Assembly: GCF_007988905.1 (NCBI RefSeq)
Contig: NZ_BJVA01000002.1
Span: forward strand, 124,001-188,000
Length of the DNA stretch: 64,000 nt
Origin: Gluconobacter kanchanaburiensis NBRC 103587
GTDB taxonomy: Bacteria; Pseudomonadota; Alphaproteobacteria; Acetobacterales; Acetobacteraceae
Reading direction: 5' to 3'
Shown piece after piece: positions 17,814-27,698 of this stretch (within the stretch, counting starts at the first letter, position 1; every line of letters starts with the position of its first letter). Below the pieces are notes generated by a model. It searched no databases. It saw nothing but the letters and a program-made list of their open reading frames with translations, and was not told the DNA's origin. A program made the position numbers and the translations under genes.

Positions 17814-19979
17814 TTATCGGCCGTTCATTTCAAGGAGTGCCTTGATCCCCGGCAGAATCGCGATCAGCAATCCGCCCGGCGGTTGCGGAGCATGGAAAGA
17901 CGCCAGCATGCTGGCTGAATTTTCAAAGGCCGCTTCCTGCTCCTGAAGCAGACGGTTCGCGTCCATTCTCCAGGCCGAGCCGTTTCGTCCGTTGAGGACA
18001 TTCAGCCCGGCGCGGGACAACTGGCCTACGGCATGGGAGACAGGCACAACGGCCTCAAGAGCCGGAAGTCCTTTCGCACTGGTCACGAATGCTGCATCGT
18101 TATCGACCCAGCGCTGGAGCATCCGTTTCAGCGGCTCAGCCAGCGCCGTTTCACCCTGCGCATAACGCCCGGCCATCGTATTGAACTGTATCGCCCCGAA
18201 CGAATCCGGCTCAGCCACCGTCACGGGAGCCGACAGCATCGCCCCGTCACTGGCAGTTACGAGATGGTTGAGCGCATAATTGCGGACGGGAACCGTCACA
18301 TCCGTCAGAACCGCCAGAGGTCCGGAGTGCCCGGGCACCATGGCCTCACGCAAGGCATCGCGATGTTGCGTTGCCTGCAATCCTGTCACCTCAAGCTCCG
18401 CCATCACGACTGGAAGACGGCGCTCCAAATCGGGAATATCCCGCACGTCCTGCGCAGACCAGAACCGCTCGGCCAGCGCGGCCATCCGGGGCCACAGCCG
18501 CGACTCCAGCATCGGTTCGGTGACCATTTCCGCCCAGAGTGTCCCCTCCGCCCCCAGCACCAGTTTTTTCTGTCCGTCATCCAGAGACGATGCCTGAGGA
18601 TCCAGCGTGAAAGGGCGATAGAAATCCGGATTTTTGGGCGGAAATTTCGCAAGCTGCTCCGCCGTGATGCCGTCTGCCCGCGTATCAAACGGATCGACAG
18701 CGTAATGCGTTGCCGACGGGCGCAGCAGATCAAGATAATATCCTGCGGACACGACAACCGGATGTCCGGCGCGTGTGGCGGACCCTGTCCATTTCGACGC
18801 GCGCCAGGGTTCGACGACCACGTTTTTCGGGATGGGAGCTTCGCTGACTTCGTCCCACCCCATCATCACATGCCCCTGCGCCGCAATGATGGCGGCGACC
18901 TGACCCGTGAATGCGGCCTGAAGCGCCTGCGCCGTCTCATAGCCATGCGCTTTCATATAAGCTACGATCGCCGGGTTTTTCGTCCACTGGGAAGACACCA
19001 CCTCGTCGCCGCCCGCATGGATATAGCGATCGGGGAAAAGATGCCCCATCTCGCCATATAGCCCCCGCACAAAGCGCAGGGTCTGCGGATTGGTCGGGTC
19101 CAGCGCGGCGTTATTGAGGTTCAGCCCCTTATTGCTCATGTCCGGCAGCGGCTGCGCGCCAAGCTCCGGATAGGCCTGCACGATCGCCAGCGCATGTCCC
19201 GGCACGTCAAATTCCGGCACGACACGAATGCCGCGATCAGCCGCGTAGGCCACGACCTCGCGGATCTGCGCCTGCGTATAATACTGTCCCGCAGGCGCCT
19301 TGGTCTGAAGCTGGGGGTATATGCGGCTCTCGACCCGGAAGGCCGCCCCGTCACTCAGATGCCAGTGCAGCACGTTGAGTTTGACCAGTTCCATCGCGTC
19401 CAGCTGACGCTCGACCGTTTCAACCGTATCGAAATGTCGTGCCACGTCCATCAGCAGACCGCGCCATGCAAACCGGGGCGCATCCTCGATATGCAGACGC
19501 ACGAGGACCGCTCCGTCCGGCGTCGAGCGCACGAGTTGCAACAACGTTGCCAGCCCATGAAGCACGCCCGCAGGCCCGTCTGCCTCCAGCCTCGCGCCGG
19601 TTTCAGACGTCGTGAGGGCGTAACGCTCCTTTTCATCAACGCTCAGATACGCCCGGTCCTGCCCTGCGGAGATATGCAGCACATATGGCTCGCCTTTCTC
19701 CTCCGGCCCGATGGTCGCCGCAAGATGCGTCATAAATCGCGTGACCGCCCGTTGCAGCAGAGGCGACGGGCGCGTATCCCACACGACCTGCACTCCAGCC
19801 CCAATCGACGCTACGCCATTGGAAACCGAAACGCTCTGCGGAACCGGCAGCAGCGTCCCGTCCGCCCTGGCCTGAAAGGTTACAAAACCTGCCAGAACGC
19901 TTCCTGCAAGGAGCAGTCTCACCGCGCCGCGAACCCCACGGCGAATGACCTGGCCGCGCCGTGAAACTGTCTGCATCAT
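17814..19979 (-). CDS. Beta-N-acetylhexosaminidase, GH20 family
   Basis: A 721-residue secreted enzyme that removes terminal N-acetylhexosamine. It has a signal peptide (residues about 18-39), then a GH20b alpha/beta domain (about 45-165) and the catalytic (beta/alpha)8 barrel (about 168-530). The acid pair Asp325-Glu326 is in HAGGDEVV. MDVARHF and HWHLSDG are further family motifs. The C-terminal region of about 170 residues is helical and less conserved. It may act on chitin-like, peptidoglycan or glycan fragments. The start is one of two adjacent ATGs. Confidence 0.93.
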   Translation of the reverse strand: MMQTVSRRGQVIRRGVRGAVRLLLAGSVLAGFVTFQARADGTLLPVPQSVSVSNGVASIGAGVQVVWDTRPSPLLQRAVTRFMTHLAATIGPEEKGEPYVLHISAGQDRAYLSVDEKERYALTTSETGARLEADGPAGVLHGLATLLQLVRSTPDGAVLVRLHIEDAPRFAWRGLLMDVARHFDTVETVERQLDAMELVKLNVLHWHLSDGAAFRVESRIYPQLQTKAPAGQYYTQAQIREVVAYAADRGIRVVPEFDVPGHALAIVQAYPELGAQPLPDMSNKGLNLNNAALDPTNPQTLRFVRGLYGEMGHLFPDRYIHAGGDEVVSSQWTKNPAIVAYMKAHGYETAQALQAAFTGQVAAIIAAQGHVMMGWDEVSEAPIPKNVVVEPWRASKWTGSATRAGHPVVVSAGYYLDLLRPSATHYAVDPFDTRADGITAEQLAKFPPKNPDFYRPFTLDPQASSLDDGQKKLVLGAEGTLWAEMVTEPMLESRLWPRMAALAERFWSAQDVRDIPDLERRLPVVMAELEVTGLQATQHRDALREAMVPGHSGPLAVLTDVTVPVRNYALNHLVTASDGAMLSAPVTVAEPDSFGAIQFNTMAGRYAQGETALAEPLKRMLQRWVDNDAAFVTSAKGLPALEAVVPVSHAVGQLSRAGLNVLNGRNGSAWRMDANRLLQEQEAAFENSASMLASFHAPQPPGGLLIAILPGIKALLEMNGR

Positions 19980-20025
19980 CTGAAGCTGTTCCTGAGTCTG
20001 GATTCAGTAGGACTGGGTAGGTGTG

Positions 20026-21084
20026 TCAGGGCGTATCGGAGGGAGGAAGAGCCTCAAGCATGCGCTGCGCATCACGGGCTGAAAGCGCGATACCATAGAA
20101 TTCATGATAGAAAGACCGGATCGAGCGGATCATGGAGGGGACATCTACCTGTCCTGTCCGGACGATCTGCCTCGCCCAGATCACCTGCAGCAACAGTTCC
20201 GGCCCATAGCGGTCCCACGGGAACAGGCCTGCGGGGTTGCGGTAGACCCGGCCGGACTGAACTGCCTTCACCTTCGACCAGACAGGATCCTGCTTCAGGC
20301 CTGCCGGATCGCCTGTGTTTGCGCCAACGATGACGATGTCCGGATTCCACGCCAGAACCTGCTCTACGGATACGGGCTGCTTGTTGCCGTGAACACCCTG
20401 CGCGGCATTCCGGCCGCCCGCACTGCGGATCCACTGATCGATGATGCTGTCATCGCCATCGACCCGAAGCGGTTTGAGCGATTCAACATGCAGGACACGC
20501 GGCCCCTGCGGATCGGTTGGCGCCTGTGAGACCGCCTGAAGGAAGGCGATCCGATAGGCCTGGGCCCGTTTTGCTGCGATCGACGTCTGGAGCAGGGTGG
20601 CCGTACCGTCCACGCAATCGAGCATGGCATCGAAGCGGTCGAAGCCTTCGGGCGCCACGTTCAGTCCCGCCCGTTTCAGGGCATCGGCGGAATGACTGGA
20701 ACTGGTAACAAAGACCAGATCGGGATGAAGGGACAGAAGCTCCTCGGCGTTCAGATTCCCCGGGTCCAGCGTCTCGGCCTTAGCCAGAGACGGCACCAGC
20801 CGGAACATCCACGGCAGCATCGAGGGACGCGCGACCGTCCCTACGATGCGCTCCTGCGCCCCCAGCATGATGAGCGTCGCATTATGCGCGTACCACCCTT
20901 CCACGATCCTTGACGGGGGCGCGGCGCAAGCGTCCGACACGGGCAATCCCGCAAGCCCGAAACCGCACAGGGCGGCTCCGAGCCCCCCCCGAAGCAAAAC
21001 CTTGGGGAATACAGGAAGCAATGCCCTGAAGGATCTGCCGGAACGCAGTCTGTGGCGACACTTCAGGATGCCTGACACTGTCAT
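20026..21084 (-). CDS. ABC transporter substrate-binding protein (iron-chelate/cobalamin type)
   Basis: A 352-residue periplasmic binding protein of the BtuF/FepB fold. A signal peptide ends at about residue 54 (LPVSDACAAP). Typical features are IVGTVARPS, LHPDLVFVTSSSH, NPDIVIVGAN and FPWDRYGPELLLQVIWARQ. It overlaps the ATPase gene by 4 bp, making it the third gene of an importer operon. The ligand could be a ferric siderophore, haem or cobalamin. No cobalamin riboswitch was recognised upstream. Confidence 0.92.
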   Translation of the reverse strand: MTVSGILKCRHRLRSGRSFRALLPVFPKVLLRGGLGAALCGFGLAGLPVSDACAAPPSRIVEGWYAHNATLIMLGAQERIVGTVARPSMLPWMFRLVPSLAKAETLDPGNLNAEELLSLHPDLVFVTSSSHSADALKRAGLNVAPEGFDRFDAMLDCVDGTATLLQTSIAAKRAQAYRIAFLQAVSQAPTDPQGPRVLHVESLKPLRVDGDDSIIDQWIRSAGGRNAAQGVHGNKQPVSVEQVLAWNPDIVIVGANTGDPAGLKQDPVWSKVKAVQSGRVYRNPAGLFPWDRYGPELLLQVIWARQIVRTGQVDVPSMIRSIRSFYHEFYGIALSARDAQRMLEALPPSDTP

Positions 21085-21863
21085 TCGTCTTCCTCTCCCT
21101 GATGGAAAAAGCGGTTCCCGGCATGATCCGTCTGATGCAGAGGCACACCGTAAAGCGCCGTCATCCGCTGCGCCGTCACAACATCGCCCGGCACGCCGTC
21201 CGCCTCGATCCGCCCATGATCGAGGATCAAAACCCGGCTGGCGCGGACATACAGCTCCTCCGGCCGGTGTGAGGTGAGCATAACAAGACGCCCCTCACGT
21301 GCAAGCTCCGACAGCAGCGCCATGAGACGGATCTGATGCCCGTAATCCAGCCCCGCCATCGGCTCGTCCAGCAGCAGCCCTGCTGCATCCTGCGCCAGAG
21401 CCCGTGCCAGAACGACACGCTGGCGCTCTCCGCCCGAAAGCTCCGTTACTGGCCGTTCCGCCAGTCTCTCAAGACCCATACGCTCCAGCGCGGCCTCCAC
21501 CGCCCTGCGGTCTTCCGGCCCTGATCGCCCCGTCAGTCCGGAATGCGGTACCCGGCCAAGCTCCACCATCCGTCGTACCGTATAGGGAAACGTCGCGGCA
21601 TGGGACTGCGGCACATAGGCCAAATGACGCGCAATGGCGGAGGCGGAGCACGCCCGCAGGGACTTTCCCGCTAACAGAACCTCTCCGGCAGAAGGTTTCA
21701 GAAATCCCATCAACAGGCGCAACAGCGTGCTCTTCCCGGCCCCGTTCAGCCCCAGAAGCCCGACCAGTTCGCCGCGTTCCAGCGAAAGATCGATACCTTC
21801 AAGAACGGGATGCTTCCGCCCCGGCTGGGTGAACGTCAGATTCCGACAATACAGGAAGCTCAC
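21081..21863 (-). CDS. ABC transporter ATP-binding protein (FecE/BtuD type)
   Basis: A 260-residue ATPase that powers the importer. Walker A is GLNGAGKST, the signature motif is LSGGERQRV, Walker B is GLLLDEPMAGLD and the switch His is in MLTSHRPEEL. AYVPQSHAATFPYTV is the Q-loop region typical of iron-chelate/cobalamin importers. It overlaps the permease by 4 bp and the binding-protein gene by 4 bp. Confidence 0.95.
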   Translation of the reverse strand: MSFLYCRNLTFTQPGRKHPVLEGIDLSLERGELVGLLGLNGAGKSTLLRLLMGFLKPSAGEVLLAGKSLRACSASAIARHLAYVPQSHAATFPYTVRRMVELGRVPHSGLTGRSGPEDRRAVEAALERMGLERLAERPVTELSGGERQRVVLARALAQDAAGLLLDEPMAGLDYGHQIRLMALLSELAREGRLVMLTSHRPEELYVRASRVLILDHGRIEADGVPGDVVTAQRMTALYGVPLHQTDHAGNRFFHQGEEDE

Positions 21864-22933
21864 CCTACCCCCCGACGCAGACGTCTGAGAACGATGATGA
21901 AGGCCAGAGCCCCAAAAAGCTGGGTCACGATCCCCAGCGGAACTTCTCCGGCCGTCAGACTCCGGGCGCAGGTATCGGCCAGTACCAGCCCGGCCGCCCC
22001 CAGCAGCGCACAGACCGGCATCATGTTCCGGTGCTCTGCTCCCGCCACCAGCCGCGCAACATGCGGCACCAGCAACCCGATCCAGCCGATAATTCCTGCC
22101 ATCGAGATCGTCAGGGCGCAGGCGAACGTGGCGAGGACAATCACCATCGGGCGCATGACACGGACGGATACGCCCAGACTGCGTGCCTCGTCATCTCCCA
22201 GCGACAAAACATCCAAAACCGGGGCGCACAGGACCAGCGCTGCCGTCAACCCGATCAGGGGTCCCGACACCCAGGCCAGTTCCTGCCAGCCACTTGGCGC
22301 CAGACTGCCCAGAAGCCAATCCACGATGGCGGGAAGCTGATCCATCGGATCGGCAAGATATTTCACAAGCGACAGCAGAGCCGTGAAGATGGCATTGCCA
22401 ATCAGGCCACCGAGCAACAGGCTTAGGATTCCGCCCTCTGGGAGTGATCTGCCGATCAGCAGCCCGCATCCGACAGCCAGAAGGCCGCCGGCGAACGCCC
22501 CACCCTGCACGACCGATACCGCGCCCCCCAGAATAATGGCGACCGCAGCGCCAAATGCCGCCCCGCTCAAAACGCCAAGCAGGTCTGGTGAGACCAGTGG
22601 GTTGCGAAACACAGCCTGATAGGAGGCCCCTCCGCAAGACAGGGCACTTCCAACAAGAAGAGCTGCCAGAATACGTGGCAGCCGGGCCTGCATGACGACA
22701 GTCCGCGCCACCGGATCATCAGTGGATGACAGGTGCAGAAAATATCCAAAAACGCCCAGAACGCGTTGCGGCGACAAGGGAAAACGACCGAGACAGAGCG
22801 CACACAGCACGCTCAGCACCACCCCCGTCAGGGCAAGCCACCGGATCAGGACAGGGCTGGCGGAAATGGCGGTTCCTTTCGATCGAGACGACGGACAGAT
22901 CCGGCGCAGAGCGAGCATAGGCCATGCATCCAC
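21860..22933 (-). CDS. ABC transporter permease, FecCD/BtuC family
   Basis: A 357-residue permease with about ten membrane helices. LPRILAALLVGSALSCGGA, NPLVSPDLLGVLSGAAFG and GIIGWIGLLVPHVARL are typical family blocks. It is the first gene of the three-gene importer operon. The start is uncertain: a GTG at 22933 or an ATG at 22918, neither with a clear ribosome binding site. A single permease implies a homodimer, as in BtuC. Confidence 0.93.
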   Translation of the reverse strand: MDAWPMLALRRICPSSRSKGTAISASPVLIRWLALTGVVLSVLCALCLGRFPLSPQRVLGVFGYFLHLSSTDDPVARTVVMQARLPRILAALLVGSALSCGGASYQAVFRNPLVSPDLLGVLSGAAFGAAVAIILGGAVSVVQGGAFAGGLLAVGCGLLIGRSLPEGGILSLLLGGLIGNAIFTALLSLVKYLADPMDQLPAIVDWLLGSLAPSGWQELAWVSGPLIGLTAALVLCAPVLDVLSLGDDEARSLGVSVRVMRPMVIVLATFACALTISMAGIIGWIGLLVPHVARLVAGAEHRNMMPVCALLGAAGLVLADTCARSLTAGEVPLGIVTQLFGALAFIIVLRRLRRGVG

Positions 22934-23349
22934 GAGTCACCAGAAGCTGATCCGGCCTCTTCCGGACCGAAAACCTTCGACTCAAACAACCTCGGGCAAT
23001 CATTTAAAGAATAGGATTTTTATGGCACCCGGTGTCATTATATTCATAGCAAACCAGAGCGCTTACCGAGGCCAATGTAACAGCCTCAAGGATAAAACCT
23101 GCAATATCCTGACCGTAATCGGGGCGGATCGATACGTCGGAATACTGCAATCAGGACCGATAAACTCCCGAATTTATGCCTGATTCAATCAAAACCTGTG
23201 GTATTTTCATGACGGTGACTGCATTTATTGCAGGAGACATACGGTTTTGAGATAACGCAATCTTCCCTTTCACGGGCTCGTGCCCTAGGTTGCACGCAAC
23301 AGTCGCCTTTTGTGGCAAATGATTTCAACTCTGCCGGGACAGTTCTAGC
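22934..23349. other. 416-bp intergenic region between importer and aldehyde dehydrogenase operons
   Basis: No gene is supported here. It is the divergent promoter region of the ABC importer and the aldehyde dehydrogenase operon and is more AT-rich than its surroundings. A small inverted repeat CTGCA/TGCAG near 23218-23232 is present. No clear Fur-like box or riboswitch was recognised. Confidence 0.5.
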
Positions 23350-24684
23350 ATGCTCAAACGGATAGCTGCCGCCGTCATTGGCCTTGGCGCAGTGGGAGGC
23401 ATCGGCTTTCTTGCCTATGCTTGGTACCCCGCCATCGCCCCGATCCCGCGGCCTGCCGCGTCCTCCTTCTCCGCGGACGCCATCAGCCGGGGCGCCATCG
23501 TCGCCAATGGCGGCTATTGCGCGGAGTGTCATACCCGCGTGGATGGCAAGCCCGGCCCAGAACTAGCCGGCGACTTCAAGATGGCCACACCCTTCGGTGA
23601 CATCTTCTCGTCCAACATCACGCCTGATGAAGAATGGGGAATCGGCAACTGGTCGCTGGCTGCGTTCAAGCGCGCCATGAACAAGGGCATCGCCCGCGAC
23701 GGTTCGCAGCTCTACCCGGCCTTCCCATTCGACCACTTCACCAAGGTCAACGATCAGGACGTTTCGGATCTCTACGCCTATCTGATGACGCGCCCGGCCG
23801 TACATCTGAAGCCGCGTGACAACACGGTTCCCTTCCCGATCAACATCCGTCTGACCGGCCAGGGCTTCTGGAAGCTGCTGTTCTTCACTCCGGGCCGCTA
23901 TCAGAACGACCCGAAGCACGACGCACAATGGAACCGTGGTGCCTATCTCGCCGAGGGCAACGAACACTGTGGCGCCTGCCATACGCCGCGCAACCTTCTC
24001 GGCGCAGAGAAGATGAGCAACCTCTATGATGGTGCGGTCATCGACGGCTGGATCGCCCCTCCGCTGAACGACCACAACCCGACGCCGGTCGTCTGGACCG
24101 AAGACGAGCTGTTCCAGTATCTGCGCTTCGGCGTGGCGCCGCTGCATGGCTCCGCCGCAGGCCCGATGTCGCCCGTTCCGCACCGCTTCCTCTCCAAGAT
24201 CCCCGAGGCAGATGTGCGCGCCATCGCGCATTACTATGCGGACGTGGACAAGGCCGCTCAGCGCAGCAGTGGTGATCAGGCCGCGATTGCACGTGCCATG
24301 CAGATGTCGGGTCGCGACCTGACTGGTCCGCAGACACTGGACGCAGATGCCCGGCTGTATCAGGCCGCCTGTGGCGCCTGCCATTACAACTCCGGCCCGA
24401 ACCCCGTTTCGGGACGTCCGGAACTGGCGCTGAACAATGCTGTCTGGCTGGATGAGCCGAACAACCTCTATCAGGTCATGCTGCACGGCATTACCGCCGA
24501 GGAGGGTCAGGATCACATCTCGATGCCGAGCTTCTATACCGCCCTGTCGGATCACGACATGGCACGTATCGCAGCCTATCTGCGTCGTACACGCACCACG
24601 CTGCCCCCCTGGACGGATCTGGAGAAGAAGGCCGCAGCCGCGCGCGCCACGCTCGAAGCTCCGCCCGTCAACGCTTCGCACTGA
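23350..24684 (+). CDS. aldG: Membrane-bound aldehyde dehydrogenase, three-haem cytochrome c subunit
   Basis: A 444-residue cytochrome with an N-terminal membrane anchor (AAAVIGLGAVGGIGFLAYAW). Three haem c sites are present: CAECH at 57-61, CGACH at 207-211 and CGACH at 341-345. Cytochrome subunits of this kind take electrons from periplasmic dehydrogenases to ubiquinone. Followed directly by 2Fe-2S and molybdopterin subunits, it fits the acetic-acid-bacterial aldehyde dehydrogenase that makes acetic acid from acetaldehyde. The symbol follows the name used in acetic acid bacteria and is less certain than the function. Confidence 0.9.
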   Translation: MLKRIAAAVIGLGAVGGIGFLAYAWYPAIAPIPRPAASSFSADAISRGAIVANGGYCAECHTRVDGKPGPELAGDFKMATPFGDIFSSNITPDEEWGIGNWSLAAFKRAMNKGIARDGSQLYPAFPFDHFTKVNDQDVSDLYAYLMTRPAVHLKPRDNTVPFPINIRLTGQGFWKLLFFTPGRYQNDPKHDAQWNRGAYLAEGNEHCGACHTPRNLLGAEKMSNLYDGAVIDGWIAPPLNDHNPTPVVWTEDELFQYLRFGVAPLHGSAAGPMSPVPHRFLSKIPEADVRAIAHYYADVDKAAQRSSGDQAAIARAMQMSGRDLTGPQTLDADARLYQAACGACHYNSGPNPVSGRPELALNNAVWLDEPNNLYQVMLHGITAEEGQDHISMPSFYTALSDHDMARIAAYLRRTRTTLPPWTDLEKKAAAARATLEAPPVNASH

Positions 24685-24710
24685 TCCGGGCAGGACTGGG
24701 AAAACAGGAC

Positions 24711-25187
24711 ATGACCACGAAATTTGAACTCAACGGACAGCCCGTCACGGTCGACGCCCCGGCAGACACCCCCCTGCTCTGGGTCATCCGTGATGATCTG
24801 AACATGACCGGCACCAAGTTCGGTTGCGGCATCGGCGAATGCGGCGCCTGCACCGTCCATGTCGGCGGCCGCGCGACGCGCTCCTGCATCACACCGCTTT
24901 CCGCCGTCGAAGGTGCTTCGATCACGACGATCGAAGGTCTGGACCCGGCAGGAAACCACGTCGTGCAGGTCGCGTGGCGTGACCAGCAGGTGCCACAGTG
25001 CGGCTACTGCCAGTCCGGCCAGATCATGCAGGCTGCAAGCCTCCTGAAGGACTATCCGAACCCGACGGATGAGCAGATCGATGGTGTGATGGGCGGCAGC
25101 CTCTGCCGCTGCATGACCTATATCCGCATCCGCAAGGCCATCAAGGACGCTGCTTCGAAGCAGCAGGAAGGCGCCAACAATGGCTAA
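24711..25187 (+). CDS. aldF: Membrane-bound aldehyde dehydrogenase, 2Fe-2S subunit
   Basis: A 158-residue xanthine-oxidase-family small subunit with two 2Fe-2S clusters. Cluster I uses Cys39, Cys44, Cys47 and Cys59 (GCGIGECGACTVHVGG). Cluster II uses Cys97, Cys100, Cys132 and Cys134 (CGYCQSG and GGSLCRC). It passes electrons from the molybdopterin subunit to the cytochrome. Its end overlaps the start of the large subunit by 8 bp. No signal peptide is seen, so it is probably exported with its TAT-tagged partner. Confidence 0.95.
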   Translation: MTTKFELNGQPVTVDAPADTPLLWVIRDDLNMTGTKFGCGIGECGACTVHVGGRATRSCITPLSAVEGASITTIEGLDPAGNHVVQVAWRDQQVPQCGYCQSGQIMQAASLLKDYPNPTDEQIDGVMGGSLCRCMTYIRIRKAIKDAASKQQEGANNG

Positions 25188-27495
25188 AATCGAACAGATT
25201 GCGAAGAAGAGCGACGCCACGCGCCTCTCCCGCCGCAGCTTCCTGATGACGGCAGCCGGCAGCGGGCTGATGTTCGGTTTCGCCCGCAAAGCCAGCGCTG
25301 CCGTGACCTTGCCCACCGCCATGCCTCCCGAAGCTGCGTTCGAACCGAACGTCTGGTGTGCCATCGCGCCCGACGGGTCGATCAACGTCAATATCGTGCG
25401 CGCCGAAATGGGCCAGCATGTCGGCACCGCGCTCGCCCGCATCATCGCGGACGAAATGGATGCGAACTGGGACAATATACGGATCACCGAAGTCGACACC
25501 GCTCCGAAATGGGCCGGAAAATACGTCACCGGCGGGTCCTGGTCAGTCTGGGATACCTGGGACACGTTCCGTCAGGCCGGTGCCGCGGCCCGGACCGTGA
25601 TGCTGGAAGAAGGTGCAAAGCTCCTCGGCACCACACCGGAGCGCTGCACCGTCAGTGAAAGCGTCGTTGCTGCTGGCGGCAAGAGCGTATCCTTTGGCGA
25701 TATCGTCGCCCGCGCCAAGCCGACACGGAGCTTCACGCCGGATGAGATGGCGAAACTGCCGCTCAAACCGGTCACGAACCGTCGTCTCATCAGCAAACCT
25801 GTCCCGGCGCTCGACATCCCGGACAAGACGACCGGCAAGGCAATCTACGGCATCGACGTCAAACTCGACGGCATGGTCTATGGCCGCCCGAAGATGCCGC
25901 CGACACGCTACGCCGCAAAGGTCATTTCCGTTGACGACAGCGCGGCGAAAAAGATCCCGGGCTATGTCCGCTATGTCGTACTGGACGATCCCTCCGGCAT
26001 CGTTCCGGGCTGGGTCGTGGCTCTGGCCAAGACCTATCCCGCCGCGATCCGCGCCGCGGACGCCCTGAAGGTCCAGTGGACGCCCGGGCCCACGATCAAC
26101 GTCTCGGAAGCCGACATCATCGAACACGGGCGCAAGCTGACGCTCGATCCGAAGAACGGCACCCGCGTTTTCAACGACAAGGGCGTGGATGAGGCGCTCA
26201 CGATCCATCCGGCGCAGGTCTTCGAGCGCAGCTACACCTGTGCCTCGGTCGCGCATTACCAGCTTGAACCGGTCAATGCCGTGGCCCGTCACGTTGACGG
26301 GATGTGGGAAATCCACACCGGCAACCAGTGGCAGTCGCTGATCCTGCCGCAGCTCGCCAAGGCGCTTCAGGTCCCTGAAGAGCAGGTCGTCATGCGTACC
26401 TATATGCTCGGCGGTGGTTTCGGGCGTCGTCTGAATGGCGATTACTGCATCCCGGCCGCGCTCGCATCCAAGGCAATCGGTGGCGCACCGGTCAAGCTGA
26501 TCCTGACCCGCTCCGACGACATGGAACTGGACTCCATCCGCTCGCCGTCGCTCCAGACGATCAGGGTTTCGCTGGACAACGATCGCAAGAAGATCACGGC
26601 GATGGATTACGTTGCGGTAGCCGGCTGGCCGACGCAGGTCATGGCGCCTGCCTTCCTCGCCACGGGCGAAGACGGCAAAAAATATGATCCGTTCGCCATC
26701 GCGGGCGCGGATCACTGGTACGAGACGGGTCCCACCCGCGTCCGCGCCATCAGCAACGACCTCGCCAACGCCACGTTCCGTCCGGGCTGGCTGCGTTCGG
26801 TCAGTGCGGGCTGGACACCCTGGGCTCTGGAATGTTTCCTCGACGAACTGGCCCATTCCACGAAGCAGGACCCGCTGGCGTTCCGCCTGTCGATGTTCAC
26901 CGCACAGGGTCGCAATGCCGGTCAGGCTCCGAACTCCGTTGGCGGGGCCAAGCGTCAGGCTGCCGTACTCCAGCGTCTGGCCGACAAGATCGGTTACGCC
27001 AACAAACAACTCCCGGCTGATACCGGAATCGGTATCGCCACCAGCTTCGGCCAGGAACGCGGCATGCCGACCTGGACGGCCGGTGCGGCGCAGGTCCATG
27101 TCGACCGCAACACGGGCGTCATCACCTGCCAGAAGCTCTGGCTTGTGCTTGATGCTGGCACCATCGTCGATCCAGGCGGCGCTCTCGCCCAGACCGAGGG
27201 CGCGGCGCTATGGGGCCTGAGCATGGCCATGTTCGAGGGCACCGAGATCGTCAACGGTACGATCAAGGACCGCAACCTCAACACCTATACGCCCCTGCGT
27301 ATCCCCGATGTGCCCGACATGGACATCGAATTCATCCAGAACACCGAAAAGCCCACAGGGCTTGGTGAACCGGGCGTCACGGTCATCGCGCCCGCCATTG
27401 GTAACGCGGTCTTCAACGCCGTAGGTATCCGCCTGCGTCACATGCCGATGCGTCCCGCGGATGTTCTGAGCGAACTGAAGCAGCACAAAGGCTGA
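25180..27495 (+). CDS. aldH: Membrane-bound aldehyde dehydrogenase, molybdopterin large subunit
   Basis: A 771-residue catalytic subunit of the xanthine-oxidase family. A twin-arginine signal (LSRRSFLMTAAG...RKASA) is at about residues 17-40, showing folded export to the periplasm. Family motifs include GGGFGRRL in the molybdopterin region and GLGEPGV near the C-terminus with the expected catalytic Glu. Two copies of the Ald_Xan_dh_C2-type region are implied by length. It oxidises aldehydes to acids at the outer face of the inner membrane. A strong terminator follows at 27514. Confidence 0.95.
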   Translation: MAKIEQIAKKSDATRLSRRSFLMTAAGSGLMFGFARKASAAVTLPTAMPPEAAFEPNVWCAIAPDGSINVNIVRAEMGQHVGTALARIIADEMDANWDNIRITEVDTAPKWAGKYVTGGSWSVWDTWDTFRQAGAAARTVMLEEGAKLLGTTPERCTVSESVVAAGGKSVSFGDIVARAKPTRSFTPDEMAKLPLKPVTNRRLISKPVPALDIPDKTTGKAIYGIDVKLDGMVYGRPKMPPTRYAAKVISVDDSAAKKIPGYVRYVVLDDPSGIVPGWVVALAKTYPAAIRAADALKVQWTPGPTINVSEADIIEHGRKLTLDPKNGTRVFNDKGVDEALTIHPAQVFERSYTCASVAHYQLEPVNAVARHVDGMWEIHTGNQWQSLILPQLAKALQVPEEQVVMRTYMLGGGFGRRLNGDYCIPAALASKAIGGAPVKLILTRSDDMELDSIRSPSLQTIRVSLDNDRKKITAMDYVAVAGWPTQVMAPAFLATGEDGKKYDPFAIAGADHWYETGPTRVRAISNDLANATFRPGWLRSVSAGWTPWALECFLDELAHSTKQDPLAFRLSMFTAQGRNAGQAPNSVGGAKRQAAVLQRLADKIGYANKQLPADTGIGIATSFGQERGMPTWTAGAAQVHVDRNTGVITCQKLWLVLDAGTIVDPGGALAQTEGAALWGLSMAMFEGTEIVNGTIKDRNLNTYTPLRIPDVPDMDIEFIQNTEKPTGLGEPGVTVIAPAIGNAVFNAVGIRLRHMPMRPADVLSELKQHKG

Positions 27496-27513
27496 ATGCT
27501 CAGCATACCTTGC

Positions 27514-27551
27514 AAAAAGGCCGCAGTTCCGAACCGGACTGCGGCCTTTTT
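27514..27551 (+). terminator. Rho-independent terminator of the aldehyde dehydrogenase operon
   Basis: A GGCCGCAGTTC stem pairs with GGACTGCGGCC, flanked by AAAAA and TTTTT, 19 bp after the large-subunit stop. The A-run makes it bidirectional in principle. Confidence 0.92.
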
Positions 27552-27698
27552 CATGGACCTTTCCGATCTGGAAAATCCAGAGACAACAAGGATGGGTCTT
27601 GCCAAGCCTCCCAAAAATCGTGAGAGACTGACCCGTTCTGGAACTGGCACAGCAGCAGGAACCGGAACGACGATGCCCCGCCGGGAAGAGGACGAACT

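Noticed and set aside
22934-23349. Cobalamin riboswitch or Fur box upstream of the ABC importer
   Set aside because: No B12-box-like sequence or convincing Fur/Irr motif could be recognised by eye.
25543-27099. 518-codon open frame opposite the aldehyde dehydrogenase large subunit
   Set aside because: Antisense shadow of a gene with clear family motifs.
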